Shown: positions 50,268-59,700 of the stretch, one piece after another
Position numbering within the stretch: position 1 is the stretch's first letter
Layout: each line of letters starts with the position of its first letter
Source of the DNA: Polyangium jinanense
GTDB taxonomy: Bacteria; Myxococcota; Polyangia; Polyangiales; Polyangiaceae
Assembly (NCBI RefSeq): GCF_028435365.1
Contig: NZ_JAGTJJ010000009.1
Coordinates: 1-64,000 of the forward strand
Reading direction: 5' to 3'
DNA length: 64,000 nt
The notes under the pieces: generated by a model
What the model was told of the DNA's origin: nothing
Databases searched by the model: none
Seen by the model: the letters and a program-made list of their open reading frames with translations, nothing else
Translations under genes and position numbers: made by a program

Positions 50268-51131
50268 TCACTTGGCCTGTACAATGGGCTTTCGCTTGAA
50301 GGGGTCGATACCACTTGGCTTCGGCTCCTCGGGAAGCTCGGGCGAGCCGGGCCAGGTAATGCCGGCTTTCTGAAGGCGCCGTTGAGCGAAAAGCAGGTCC
50401 TCTGGACCGAGCGGCTTGGGAAACAGCGTCGCGAGCTCGTCGGCCGTGAATTCCGTGGGACCCTGCATCCGCCGATCGACCACCGTGTCGATGAGCGCGT
50501 GAATGGGTGCGTCCCTCGTGCGGGCGCGCTCTGCTGCGTGCGCGGCAAGTTCTCCGAGTACCCAGAATGGTAGCCGACCGTTTTGGAGCATGCCCCATGG
50601 GACAAGTCGCATGACGCCAAGCAAGGTAGGGGCGTCGAACATGGAGCCCCCGACGCGATCGCCGTGCAGCCAGAAGCCAACCCCGGCCAACCTTTCCGAA
50701 TACATTTTCTTATTGGGTAACTTTCCATTGTACAAATCGCTGAACGTGTCGAGCATGCTGGCGGCCATCTGAAATGCTGGCTCCAGCTCAGCGGGAAGCC
50801 CTGGCACAGCCCCGCGCACATCCTCTGGGCCACCCGTCACCGTGTCAGGCGTCAGGCCGAAGTGAGCAATCGGGCCAAACCCAAGCTCGTACGCGAGACC
50901 AACGACGCCTGCTTCGGTCCACGCCACGACGTCGTACGCTCCGCATCCGTCGCGGGTCATGAAGGCGCCACGCTGGACGTCGCCTGTCCACTCCGAGATG
51001 TCGCAAACCGGGTACGCCGGGCCATTCGGGAGCGTGGCGAGGATGGCTTCCACGTAAGCGCGCAACGCGGCGCGCACGATGGCATCTCGGTCGAACACGA
51101 GGCGTCCGCGGGGATGGTTGCGCGTGACCAT
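50268..51131 (-). CDS. Protein of unknown function, possible immunity partner
   Basis: 287 aa from MVTRNHPRGRLVF. No family recognised. It is soluble-looking with no signal peptide; segments include YPVCDISEWTGDVQRGAF, VAWTEAGVVGLAYELGFG and RLAGVGFWLHGDRVGG. It follows the HNH lipoprotein gene on the same strand by 66 bp, a layout typical of toxin-immunity or effector-partner pairs. Mixed alpha/beta with many Trp and Gly. I cannot assign a function from motifs. Confidence 0.65.
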   Translation of the reverse strand: MVTRNHPRGRLVFDRDAIVRAALRAYVEAILATLPNGPAYPVCDISEWTGDVQRGAFMTRDGCGAYDVVAWTEAGVVGLAYELGFGPIAHFGLTPDTVTGGPEDVRGAVPGLPAELEPAFQMAASMLDTFSDLYNGKLPNKKMYSERLAGVGFWLHGDRVGGSMFDAPTLLGVMRLVPWGMLQNGRLPFWVLGELAAHAAERARTRDAPIHALIDTVVDRRMQGPTEFTADELATLFPKPLGPEDLLFAQRRLQKAGITWPGSPELPEEPKPSGIDPFKRKPIVQAK

Positions 51132-51197
51132 GAGGCCTCGACTAGGCCACGTGGGTCTCGGCGTCAACGTGCTCGTCGCACGCGTCCGGCTGCCGCG

Positions 51198-52187
51198 TCA
51201 GGGCGTGTACGCCGGCGCGGCGTTGAGCCGTTTCACCTCCTCGGCCGGCGGGTTTTTATTTAAAAGCCAGTTGTTCAGCGCCCGCGATATGACCGCAGCG
51301 TTCTTCGTCGAGTTCGTGCCCCACGGGCAACTGCGCTTGTCCTTCATCGGCACGACGTGGTGCACCTCCGGGTACGTCGCGACGGGATCCTCTGGATCCG
51401 GGAGGACAAGCGGCTCCTCGCATATCACCGACTCGCACTTCTCATTCGTGCAAGGCCACTTGAAGCCCGCGAGATCGGAGTGGATCTCGCCCACGCCCGC
51501 GTCGCCCTTGTGCGCGTTACGGTTGACCTGGAGAATATAGTTCCTCTGGCTGAGGGCATCCCCGCTCTCGTCAACCATGCCGCTGAAGCATTTGTTGAAC
51601 GGCTGCGCGAGTCCGAGGGTTGGCGGCTCGGACAAATTGCGGTACGGACCATTGACCTCCACCAGCACGCCGTCGACCTCGACGAGCGGCGTCTGCCTCG
51701 GCGCGGGTTCATGGCTGATGACGATGTGGATCGCGGGGTCCGGCCCGACCTGGCGAAAGTAGTTCTCCGTGCCGGCGATGGGCTCGCACGCCGGGTAGTT
51801 CTTGTCGTAGGGCGCCGCTCCGAAGACCTCTGCGACCCGCACGCCCTCGTCGCACGCTTCCTGCGGGGTCTTGTAGAAACAGTTGAACGTGGGGGTGGGG
51901 CCCTCGGACATGTAACAAGCGTCGCCGAACGCGGCGATGTACTTCGCGCGCAGCGCGAGGTCCATGCTCGGATTGCCGAGGAGCGGGATGCGATAACGCA
52001 TGCACGGCTCGGGCATCGTTGCCGCACATCCGGTCGACGTGTCGGTCGGGATGTCGGGTGGAGCCGGGCACGCCTTGAGAGGCCCCGGATCGGGAGGTGA
52101 TCCGCACGCACCCATCATCCCTACCGCACCAAAACCCAACCCCAGCACGCCCAGCATGACCGAGCGGAGTCTCGTCATTGCTTGCAT
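51198..52187 (-). CDS. Secreted lipoprotein with HNH-like C-terminal domain
   Basis: 329 aa (ATG three codons in is an alternative start). Signal peptide TRLRSVMLGVLGLGFGAVGM ending MGAC, a lipobox. The middle part has paired Cys (CYMSEG, NCFYKTPQEAC, KCFSGM, CTNEKCESVIC). The C-terminal 60 residues, YPEVHHVVPMKDKR followed by CPWGTNSTKNAAVISRALNN, resemble HNH/AHH-type nuclease toxins: HH for metal and catalysis and a conserved Asn. It may be an exported nuclease effector or a degenerate relative. It sits beside a gene of unknown function that could protect against it. Confidence 0.65.
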   Translation of the reverse strand: MQAMTRLRSVMLGVLGLGFGAVGMMGACGSPPDPGPLKACPAPPDIPTDTSTGCAATMPEPCMRYRIPLLGNPSMDLALRAKYIAAFGDACYMSEGPTPTFNCFYKTPQEACDEGVRVAEVFGAAPYDKNYPACEPIAGTENYFRQVGPDPAIHIVISHEPAPRQTPLVEVDGVLVEVNGPYRNLSEPPTLGLAQPFNKCFSGMVDESGDALSQRNYILQVNRNAHKGDAGVGEIHSDLAGFKWPCTNEKCESVICEEPLVLPDPEDPVATYPEVHHVVPMKDKRSCPWGTNSTKNAAVISRALNNWLLNKNPPAEEVKRLNAAPAYTP

Positions 52188-52269
52188 GGTGTACTGAGTC
52201 GCACGTGCATCGGCTCGGCGGCAACGGAAAACCAGCCAGGGGGCTCACGATGCGCCCGGGAACCGAGCG

Positions 52270-53496
52270 TCACATGATGGTGACCGGGTCGGCGGGAGCC
52301 GGCGGGAGCCGCCGGAGCGGTACACAATCAGATTCCACTTGCCGCTCCCGCTCCCGCTTCCGCTCCCGCTTCCTCTCCCGGTCCCTCCCGAATCCGAAGC
52401 CCACCGCCGAGCCGACTCGCTCCTCTGTGGTGTGGTCAGATCCTTCCCCCCCGGGCAAACACAGGAGCTTCCCCGTCACCGCCTCGCAGAGGTCGAGCGC
52501 CGGCCCCGCATACGGCAGGAACCCGATCGCAATGCGCGATGATGCATGCACCAGCGTCTGCATCACCTCCGCATAGTCCCCAAAGTGGTCTCCGACGTCG
52601 GGCACCTCGACCCACGGCACCTCCGACGACGTCAGCGAATACTCCCACGGATCATCCGGCGAAAACCCGGCCGCCCGCGCCTCGCCCGTCACCAGATCCG
52701 CCACCGCGTCCGCCTGCGCGCCGAAATGTTCGAGCAGGCTCGCGAGCTCGTCCTTCAAATCCTGAACGCTCTTCTTCAGGTCGGAAAGAAGCTGCACCAG
52801 CGCTTCCCGCGTGGCCTCGTCGACCACGTCTCCGTACCGCTCCAAAATCGCGTCGAGGTCCACCTCGCTGATCTCGTCGAGCGGCCGGGACACGAGATCA
52901 TGCAGCTCCGTATCGAGCTGCTGGAGCAGGTCGAGCCTCTCCGCGAGGTTCGCGGCCTTCGCCGCGTTCTCGATGAGCCATTTCCGCTCGGCCGCGATCT
53001 CGACCTCCAGGTTCGCGATGTCCCGCGCGAGGGGCGGATTGATCTCCGAAAGCGAGAGACCGACCTGCGTACTGCCGCTGAAGGCCGTCCCGTCACGCCG
53101 GACGTTGAACAGCGGCTTTTGGATACCGAGCGGGATCGAGACGAGGGTCACGAAGTTCTGCTGGTGAACGCAGGTATCGTTGCCCATGGCGTTCTGGGTG
53201 CCGAAGGTGAATTCGTTCGTGCCCATGCGGAGGAGCACGGAGTTGGACGGGGCCTCCGCCACGTTGCTCTTCGGGCCGTTCGGGATCGAAACGTAGGCCC
53301 CCGGAACCTCGAAGGTCGCGAGCGGCATCCGGTTCGCGTGGAAATAGTCGCCCCCGGGGATACCGAGGCGGGCGTCCTCGCAAGAGTTGCTCTCCTGGAG
53401 CATCTCCCAGTGAACGCTGTACGGCGTCCCCGCCCGCGCATGCGCGGGCGTCATCAGCACGAGCACGACGATCCAGAAAACAAGCAAGCGATTCAT
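52270..53496 (-). CDS. Pre-toxin-like secreted protein with degenerate C-terminus
   Basis: 408 aa. Signal peptide MNRLLVFWIVVLVLMTPAHA, a beta-rich N-terminal domain, then a long coiled coil (about 155-270, DIANLEVEIAAERKWLIENA and onwards). Next comes IAIGFLPYAGPALDLCEAVT followed by GKLLCLPGGE, which resembles the pre-toxin TG motif of polymorphic toxins. Where a toxin domain should follow, the protein turns into GRDRERKRERKRERERQVES, encoded by GGGAGC-type hexamers, and a Pro-rich end. The toxin end seems lost or replaced. The ATG overlaps the stop of the upstream gene. Confidence 0.7.
   Translation of the reverse strand: MNRLLVFWIVVLVLMTPAHARAGTPYSVHWEMLQESNSCEDARLGIPGGDYFHANRMPLATFEVPGAYVSIPNGPKSNVAEAPSNSVLLRMGTNEFTFGTQNAMGNDTCVHQQNFVTLVSIPLGIQKPLFNVRRDGTAFSGSTQVGLSLSEINPPLARDIANLEVEIAAERKWLIENAAKAANLAERLDLLQQLDTELHDLVSRPLDEISEVDLDAILERYGDVVDEATREALVQLLSDLKKSVQDLKDELASLLEHFGAQADAVADLVTGEARAAGFSPDDPWEYSLTSSEVPWVEVPDVGDHFGDYAEVMQTLVHASSRIAIGFLPYAGPALDLCEAVTGKLLCLPGGEGSDHTTEERVGSAVGFGFGRDRERKRERKRERERQVESDCVPLRRLPPAPADPVTIM
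52344..52379. repeat. GCTCCC/GCTTCC hexamer repeat
   Basis: Six imperfect units (GCTCCC, GCTCCC, GCTTCC, GCTCCC, GCTTCC, TCTCCC) inside the 3' end of the pre-toxin gene, encoding its charged Arg/Glu/Lys tail. Confidence 0.85.
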
Positions 53497-54269
53497 GTCC
53501 CCTCCGCGCCGCGCAAAGCGGCGTCGTGCAAAACGGCAGCCCCCTTCACATCGCCCGCCGCGAGCTTCGCTGCCGCCACATCGAGCAACGCGCCGCCCAC
53601 GCCTTGCGCCTTCATCGTCGAGAGCCCGGTCTGGATGAGCTCCGGCAGGGTGGTCGCGCGGTACGTCGCCGCCGTCTTGAAATGCGGACGCATCTCCGCG
53701 CAGCCGGCCTCACGCCACGACGACGAGGGCAACTCGCAGAGCGGGCGCATCTGCAAGAAGGCCGTGACCTCGTCGTATCGCTTCGCGAGGTACGGGAGCG
53801 ATAGCTTCACGCCTTGGGGCGGCGCCTGCTCGAACGCGAGCACATGCGCCTCCGCGCTCTCGTGAAACGTCGCCTCCGCCTTCGCAATCTTCGCCTCCGC
53901 GACCGTGTCCCGCACGGCTTGGCTCTCGTCGAGCAATTGCAGCGCTTGCCTCCGCATCGTGATCCCGAAGAGGAGCGACATCGCCGCCCGGTCGCTCCTG
54001 GCAATACGTCGATCGACATACCCGAGCATCGCGTGGATCGAGCGCTGCGCCCCGGAGGTCATGTCCGGGCTCTGCACGCCATGCGTGACCATGAAATCCG
54101 CGTGCGGCGTGAGCGCCTCTTGCGATGTGACCTCGAATTGGGTGATCTCCGCGGAGAGCGTCATCGCCCGCAGCACCATCTCTTGCGGCCCTGCGCTCGC
54201 GCCATGCGCCGCTTCGAAGCTCGCTTGCTCGCCCCCTGTCGACGCCGGAGAGGGCGGCCTTCGATGCAT
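53493..54269 (-). CDS. Protein of unknown function upstream of pre-toxin gene
   Basis: 258 aa. Start fixed by a strong AAGGAGG just before ATG. No family recognised. It is mainly helical (MVLRAMTLSAEITQFEVTSQ, RRQALQLLDESQAVRDTVAE), has no clear signal peptide, and ends in a helical MKAQGVGGALLDVAAAKLA segment. The ATGA overlap with the pre-toxin gene means they are made together; it could be a chaperone or export partner for that protein. Inference from position only. Confidence 0.65.
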   Translation of the reverse strand: MHRRPPSPASTGGEQASFEAAHGASAGPQEMVLRAMTLSAEITQFEVTSQEALTPHADFMVTHGVQSPDMTSGAQRSIHAMLGYVDRRIARSDRAAMSLLFGITMRRQALQLLDESQAVRDTVAEAKIAKAEATFHESAEAHVLAFEQAPPQGVKLSLPYLAKRYDEVTAFLQMRPLCELPSSSWREAGCAEMRPHFKTAATYRATTLPELIQTGLSTMKAQGVGGALLDVAAAKLAAGDVKGAAVLHDAALRGAEGT

Positions 54270-54339
54270 CCACCTCCTTGGTCGCGCGGCGAGTACACGA
54301 ACCTTGACTCGGCTTGCTCACATGGCGAACATGACCACC

Positions 54340-54576
54340 ATGAGATTCATTCGTGCCACCATACTCGTCACGGCCTTCGCCTCGATGGTCCCTGCTTGCA
54401 CGACTGACCCCACCGAAGCGGATCGCGACCCATGCGCTAGGAAGGCCGGAGCTTGTCACAACGCTTGCTACAAGGCCGACATGGGAGAGAAGTGCCACGC
54501 TTGCTGTGACGACAACGGCTCGTCGTGCGCCAACGATGGTGGTTATCGTTTTTACTCGTGTCCCGACAAAGAATAG
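54340..54576 (+). CDS. Small 8-Cys lipoprotein, copy 1
   Basis: 78 aa. Signal MRFIRATILVTAFASMVPAC with a lipobox-like end; two earlier in-frame ATGs (54322, 54331) are possible starts. The mature part is about 58 residues with the pattern CARKAGACHNAC then CHACC and a final YSC, so a disulfide-rich knot. The next gene encodes the same pattern. No ribosome site is obvious. Too short for family assignment; secreted Cys-knot of unknown role. Confidence 0.6.
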   Translation: MRFIRATILVTAFASMVPACTTDPTEADRDPCARKAGACHNACYKADMGEKCHACCDDNGSSCANDGGYRFYSCPDKE

Positions 54577-54611
54577 CCGCAATGAGAGACCCGGCCATCG
54601 GGGCGCTGTCC

Positions 54612-54881
54612 ATGATGATTCGACGTTCAGTGGTATTTGCGGGGCTCGTCCTCGTGCTCGGCGCGGGCTGCAGCACGCGCGAAAAGCCCAAGGGCCGTTT
54701 CGACGGGATCGATGGTGGATTCACGCCGCGTAAAGAGTGCAACGTGCCGTCGATGAACTGCTACAATGGTTGCTTCCGACGAAATGAAGGCCCCATTTGC
54801 ACGGGCTGCTGTTACGACCAGCGGTTCCTCTGCGACACGCAGCAGCCCCACTCCTTCGAGTCCTGCGGCGGTACGCAATAG
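54612..54881 (+). CDS. Small 8-Cys lipoprotein, copy 2
   Basis: 89 aa. Signal MMIRRSVVFAGLVLVLGAGC with lipobox LGAGC. The Cys pattern repeats that of copy 1: CNVPSMNCYNGC, then CTGCC, a further Cys and FESC near the end. Identity is otherwise low, so this is an old duplication or a broad family. The gap to copy 1 is 35 bp, suggesting one transcript. Predicted surface lipoprotein held by four disulfides. Confidence 0.65.
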   Translation: MMIRRSVVFAGLVLVLGAGCSTREKPKGRFDGIDGGFTPRKECNVPSMNCYNGCFRRNEGPICTGCCYDQRFLCDTQQPHSFESCGGTQ

Positions 54882-55786
54882 CCATACGCTCACATGACGA
54901 ACGCCGCGACGAGGTAATCCCCTCGTCCCATCTGGAATCCCCTCCTGCGATGAGCTGTGGCCCATCTATCAGGAGGACGAACGGGTCCGGCAAGACAAAT
55001 CACGGTGTGCGCGGACGTTGTCAGTCCGGGGTCGAGCCCCGTGCCGCGTGGCCTTGCCCCTGCCCCCTCCCGGGTCGAACCCCCTCTGCCGACCCTCGCC
55101 CCCACCCCATTCCTCGCGGGGCCCCCAGCCGCGACGCCCGCGCCCCTCGTCGTGCCTCGCCCGGGCCTCGACTCGCCTGGCTACCACCCACCCCATTTCC
55201 TTCTCGATCGCGGACAAAGGTGGACCTGCCCCACCCATCTTCCGACACGCACCTGGCATCGGGTGCTCGCCCCCCGAAAAAGCGCCATCTCGAACCCGAA
55301 AACGGCGGACCTTCGCCCTCGAAAGACGCCATCCGAACCTCGATCGCGGCGGCATGGGCCCCCTTCGTTCGGGCCTCGAACCCCGACAGCGACGGGGTGC
55401 TGCCTCCTCGGCCCAAAGTCGCCACAGAAAATGGGCGGAGGGCACCCTGCCCGCACCCGGTCGGTGTCGCCAAACGGGAGGGTGTAACCCGCCTTGGCCC
55501 GGGGTCCGGCGACGCGAGGCGTGACCCTCACCCACTTTTGCCCGCGCTCGTGTTCCAAATGCGGACCCTCGAGGCCACCCGGGCCCACGTCCGAGGCCCG
55601 CGAGGCGAGACCTCCACCCACCACGCCCCCGGTGCGACCTCCACGCTTCGAGCTCCCAGCCCTCCCGCGCTCGGGATGGTGTCGGGACCACGAATCTCCC
55701 TTGCCTTCCGGGTCGACGTCGATGCAACCTGCCGTCCACACCACGTCCAACCCGCAGGGGGGCCGACGTGTCCGAGGACTGCCTGC
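54882..55786. other. C-rich gene-less stretch
   Basis: About 900 bp without a gene I can support. The + strand is strongly enriched in C (many CCCC and CCACCC runs), and long frames are open on both strands only because stops are rare. The frame that leads into the next gene reads Pro/Arg-rich without domain-like order. It may be decayed DNA or hold the promoter of the gene at 55787. Confidence 0.5.
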
Positions 55787-56581
55787 ATGGAACCTTTTCT
55801 CGACGCCCTGTTCCGCCTCTACACGTTCTCGACCGGTCGGCGGCTCTTCGCCCTGCACCAGGTGCGAAAGCTCGCCCTGGCTTCTGGACTCACGGACCTC
55901 GTGGTGCACACGGGCAACGCGATCGCCTATGACACGGACACACGCGCGCTGGAGGCGCGATGGGCTGGTCGAAAGCAATCGACGTTTTCGCCCGAAGCCA
56001 AGCAGCTCGATATCTACGTCGACGCCGCCCTCGGCGCCCTCCGCGACGGCGCCGATGCGCAGATTCGCGCCTGCGCGCCGGGCGATCCGATAGCCGACGC
56101 GGCGCTGAAGATGCTCGACGTCCTGTTCCCGAAGGGCGTGGGCGCCATCACGACGCTCGGCTTCGTGGACGAGCTGGCCGAGGTGAACCGCATTCTGGAG
56201 CGGGTGAACGAGCCCGATTACAAGGCTCTCGTGACGGAGCTCGGTCTCACGCGGCAGGTGGCGCGGCTCATGACCCTCGAAGGGCAATACCGCGCCGCCA
56301 TCGAGGGCCCCGGCGGGACCTTGACCTACGCCACGGTGAAGGACGCGCGCACGAAGGGGCAATCCCTCATGCTTCAGGCCGTGGCCATGATCCTCGGCAA
56401 GTATCCCTCGGACAGCGAGGCGGATCGGAAGGCGCGCGGCGCGCTCCTTTCGCCCATTCTCGTTCAGAACGAGGCGATCCGGCGCTACCTGCGCGACCGC
56501 AAGCCCATCGAGGACGTGAACCCGGAGACGGGCGAGATCGAGCAGACGCCACCGGCGCAGGACGCGACGCAAACCCCCTGA
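55787..56581 (+). CDS. Protein of unknown function at island right edge
   Basis: 264 aa from MEPFLDALFRLYTF. No family recognised. Helical, soluble; segments FALHQVRKLALASGLTDLVV, GFVDELAEVNRILERVNEP and KARGALLSPILVQNEAIRRY. Low Arg and normal codon-position pattern suggest a true gene, unlike the open frame in front of it. No signal peptide. The right copy of the 193-bp repeat begins two bases after its stop, so this is the last complete gene of the island. Confidence 0.65.
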   Translation: MEPFLDALFRLYTFSTGRRLFALHQVRKLALASGLTDLVVHTGNAIAYDTDTRALEARWAGRKQSTFSPEAKQLDIYVDAALGALRDGADAQIRACAPGDPIADAALKMLDVLFPKGVGAITTLGFVDELAEVNRILERVNEPDYKALVTELGLTRQVARLMTLEGQYRAAIEGPGGTLTYATVKDARTKGQSLMLQAVAMILGKYPSDSEADRKARGALLSPILVQNEAIRRYLRDRKPIEDVNPETGEIEQTPPAQDATQTP

Positions 56582-56582
56582 C

Positions 56583-56744
56583 AGTCCGCCCTGGCCGCAC
56601 GACGCCGCGTTCTCCGGCCCGTTCGGGTTTTGCGATCCGAAGGGCGATCCTCTGCCTTTTACCGCGATCCCCAGGCCGCTCGTTTGTGAAGCGCGCGCCA
56701 GCATCGACCGCGCCCTTGCGCGCGCCGCGCCACGCGCGAGATAG
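56583..56744 (+). pseudogene. Loose 3' end of DUF4132 gene (repeat copy)
   Basis: 53 codons that match the last 53 of the 30870-33893 gene (PPWPHDAAFSGPFGFCDPKG and onward) down to the TAG stop, with only one amino-acid change in the part shown. No start or upstream coding part exists here. It is the piece of the gene duplicated in the island-flanking repeat. Confidence 0.85.
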
Positions 56745-56776
56745 TTTCGGTCTTGCCGAGCCTTCTCCCCGCCTCG
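56584..56776 (+). repeat. Right copy of 193-bp island-flanking direct repeat
   Basis: Partner of 33733-33925. It runs into the intact PAS kinase gene, whose TTG start is 8 bases after the duplicated DUF4132 stop. Confidence 0.93.
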
Positions 56777-59700
56777 ATCCTCGGACGCACCTCGCCCGTG
56801 CGCGCTTTGCTCGAAGCCGAGCTCCGCGCCGCCGGCTTCGACGTGCTCCCGAACGAGGATCCGGGCACGCTCGGCGACCCGTCCCTCGTCGTCGTCCTCG
56901 ACCTCGAAGGCGACGCCCCCCGAACCGCCCTCGACGCTTGCCGCACGACCCGCGCGCGCCTCGACGCCGCTGCCCTCGCGGTCGCAACCGATCGCGACGA
57001 TGACGCCCACCTCCGCACGCTCGTCGACGCCGGCGCCGACGAGCTCTTCGTCCTCCCGCACGACGCGCCACGCCTCGGTCCGCGCCTCGCCGCGATCCGC
57101 CGCCGCGTCGAGACGACCCGACGCATCCTCGACGACAAGCGCGACATCGAGCGCCGCCACGAGTACCTCTACGAGCACGCGCCGATCATCCTGCACTCGA
57201 TCGACGCCGAAGGCCGCCTCGTGAGCGTCAGCGACGGATGGCTCGACGCGCTCGGTTACGAGCGCGCCGAGGTCCTCGGCCGCCGCTCCGTCGACTTCAT
57301 GACCGAGGCCTCCCGAGAGCTCGCCCTCGCGCGGATCCCCGAGCTCTTCCAGCGCGGCGTCGGCCAAGGCAGCCGATACGAGTTCGTGCGCAAGGACGGC
57401 AGTCTCCTCGAGGTGGTGATGACCGCGCTCGTCGAGCGCGACGCCGCGGGCAAGAGCCTCCGCACCTTCGCCGTCTCGACCGACCTCCGCGAGGTCCGCG
57501 AGGTCGAGCGGGCCCTCGCGCGGGCCAACGACGAGCTCCACACCCTGCTCGCCGCGTTCCCCGACAACATCTTCCGCGTCGCCGAAGACGGCACCGTGCT
57601 CGAAGCGCACTTCGGCCGGCGACAGCGGCGCCGCAGCGTCGAATCGCTCCCCGCGCTCGTCGGCAAGAACCTCACCGAGATCCTGCAGCCGCTGCGGGCG
57701 CCGGAGGTCCTCGACGCCATCAAGAAGGTCCGCGGGACGACCGACGTCGTCTCGCTCGAATACGAGACGCTGGGCACCGACGGAGCCCCCATGTTCCGTG
57801 AAGTCCGCGTCGCCGCCCTGCCCCGCGGCGAGGCGCTGATCCTGAGCCGCGACGTGACGGAGCTCCGCCACTCGGAGGCCCTCCTCCGCGAGAACGAGAC
57901 GCGCCTGCGCGCGCTGCTCGACAACGCCCCCGTGGTCCTCTGGGCCGTCGATCGCGAGGGCATCATCACCTTCGCCGAAGGCAAGGGTCTCGCGCACCTC
58001 GGCTTCCGGCCAGGCGAGCTCATCGGCACCTCGGCCTTCAACCTCCCGACGGTTCCCGGCAGTAGTTTGCCGCAGGTGCGCGAGCCCCTCGCGGGACGGG
58101 CCTACATGGGCGAGGTCGCGATCGGCCGTGTCTGGTTCGAGCACGTCTCCTGGCCCCTCCGCGACGCCTCGGGCGAAGTGACGGGCGCGCTCGGCGTCTC
58201 CACCGACATCACCGAGCGTCGCCGCGTCGAGCTCGCGCTGCGCGAGAGCGAGCGGCTCGCGCAGGCCGTCTTCGAGAACGCCCCCGTCGGCATCCAGATC
58301 TTCGGCCCCGACGGCACCTCCGTGCAGATGAACGAGGCGCACCGCAACCAGCTCGGCCTGCCCAGCAAGACCTACGGCGTCGGCGTCTTCAACGCCCTCA
58401 CCGATCCTCTCCACGTGAGCACCGGCATGGACCAATGCTTCGCGCGCGCCTACGCGGGCGAGGTCGTCGAGATCCACGGCCAGGACGTGAACCTCGACAT
58501 CTACGGCAACACCTGGAGCAGCTCGCGCGCGCGCCTCGTCTTCGACACCATCCTCTTCCCCATCCGCGACGGCGCCGAGACGCGCGCCGTCGTCGCCTTC
58601 TGCCGCGACGTCACCGAGCGCAGGCACGCCGAGGCGCGCCTGCTCCTCGCCGATCGGCTCACCTCCCTCGGCACCATGGCCGCCGGCGTCGCCCACGAGA
58701 TCAACAACCCCCTCTCGTTCGTCCTCGCGAACCTGGAGTTCGTCGCGGAGGCCCTGCGCGCCGCGCCTCCCGACGCCGACACGTACGAGGCCGCGACCCA
58801 AGCCCTCGACGAGGCCCTCGAAGGCGCCAAGCGCATGCGCGCCATCGTGCGCGACATGGGCACGTTTTCCCGCGCCGACGGCGATGCCGCCGAGCGCGGC
58901 CCCATCGACGTGCATGCCGTCCTCGACAAGTCCATCCGCATGACCCACCACGCCCTGCGCCACCGCACCCGCGTCACGCGCGCGTTCGGCGACGTGCCCC
59001 AGGTCATCGGCAACGAGGCGCGGCTCGGCCAGGTCTTCGTCAACCTCCTCGCCAACGCCGCGCAGGCCATGCCCGATCGCCCCGAGTCGGAGAACGAGAT
59101 CCGCCTCGTCACCCGATCGATCGACGGCCGCGTCCTCGTCGAGGTCGTCGACAACGGCGTCGGCATCCCGCCCGACCGCCTCACGCGCATCTTCGATCCG
59201 TTCTTCACGACGAAGCCCGTCGGCGAGGGCATGGGCCTCGGCCTCTCGGTTTGTCACAGCATCGTCACGTCCTTCGGCGGCGAGCTCCTCGTCGAGAGCA
59301 CGCCTGGCACGGGCTCGATCTTCCGCGTGATCCTCCGGCCCGCCGAGCTCACACCTCGCTCGCGCAGGGGCCTCCGCCCCTCGGGGCGCGGCGACAGGCC
59401 TCGTGTCCTCTTCGTCGACGACGAGCCCTACGTCTGCACCGCCGTACGCCGCATCCTCGGCCGCGACATGGATCTCGTCTGCGCCTGCGGCTCCGAGGAG
59501 GCGCTCGGGCTCGTCCGCGCGGGCGAACGTTTCGACGTCGTCCTCTGTGATCTCATGATGCCCGGCACGAGCGGCGTCGCGCTCTACGCCTCCCTGCTCG
59601 AGCTCGATCCCGCGCTCGAGTGCCGCGTGGGTTTCTTGACGGGCGGCGCGTGCACCGACGAAGTCCGGTCGTTCGTGGGCGACGTCGGCGATCGGCTCCT

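Noticed and set aside
55181..59257. A 1358-codon open frame on the minus strand opposite the PAS kinase
   Set aside because: It is antisense to a protein with complete PAS, HisKA, ATPase and receiver domains; its own translation is Glu/Asp/Arg/Val-rich without domain order, as expected from high-GC mirror frames.
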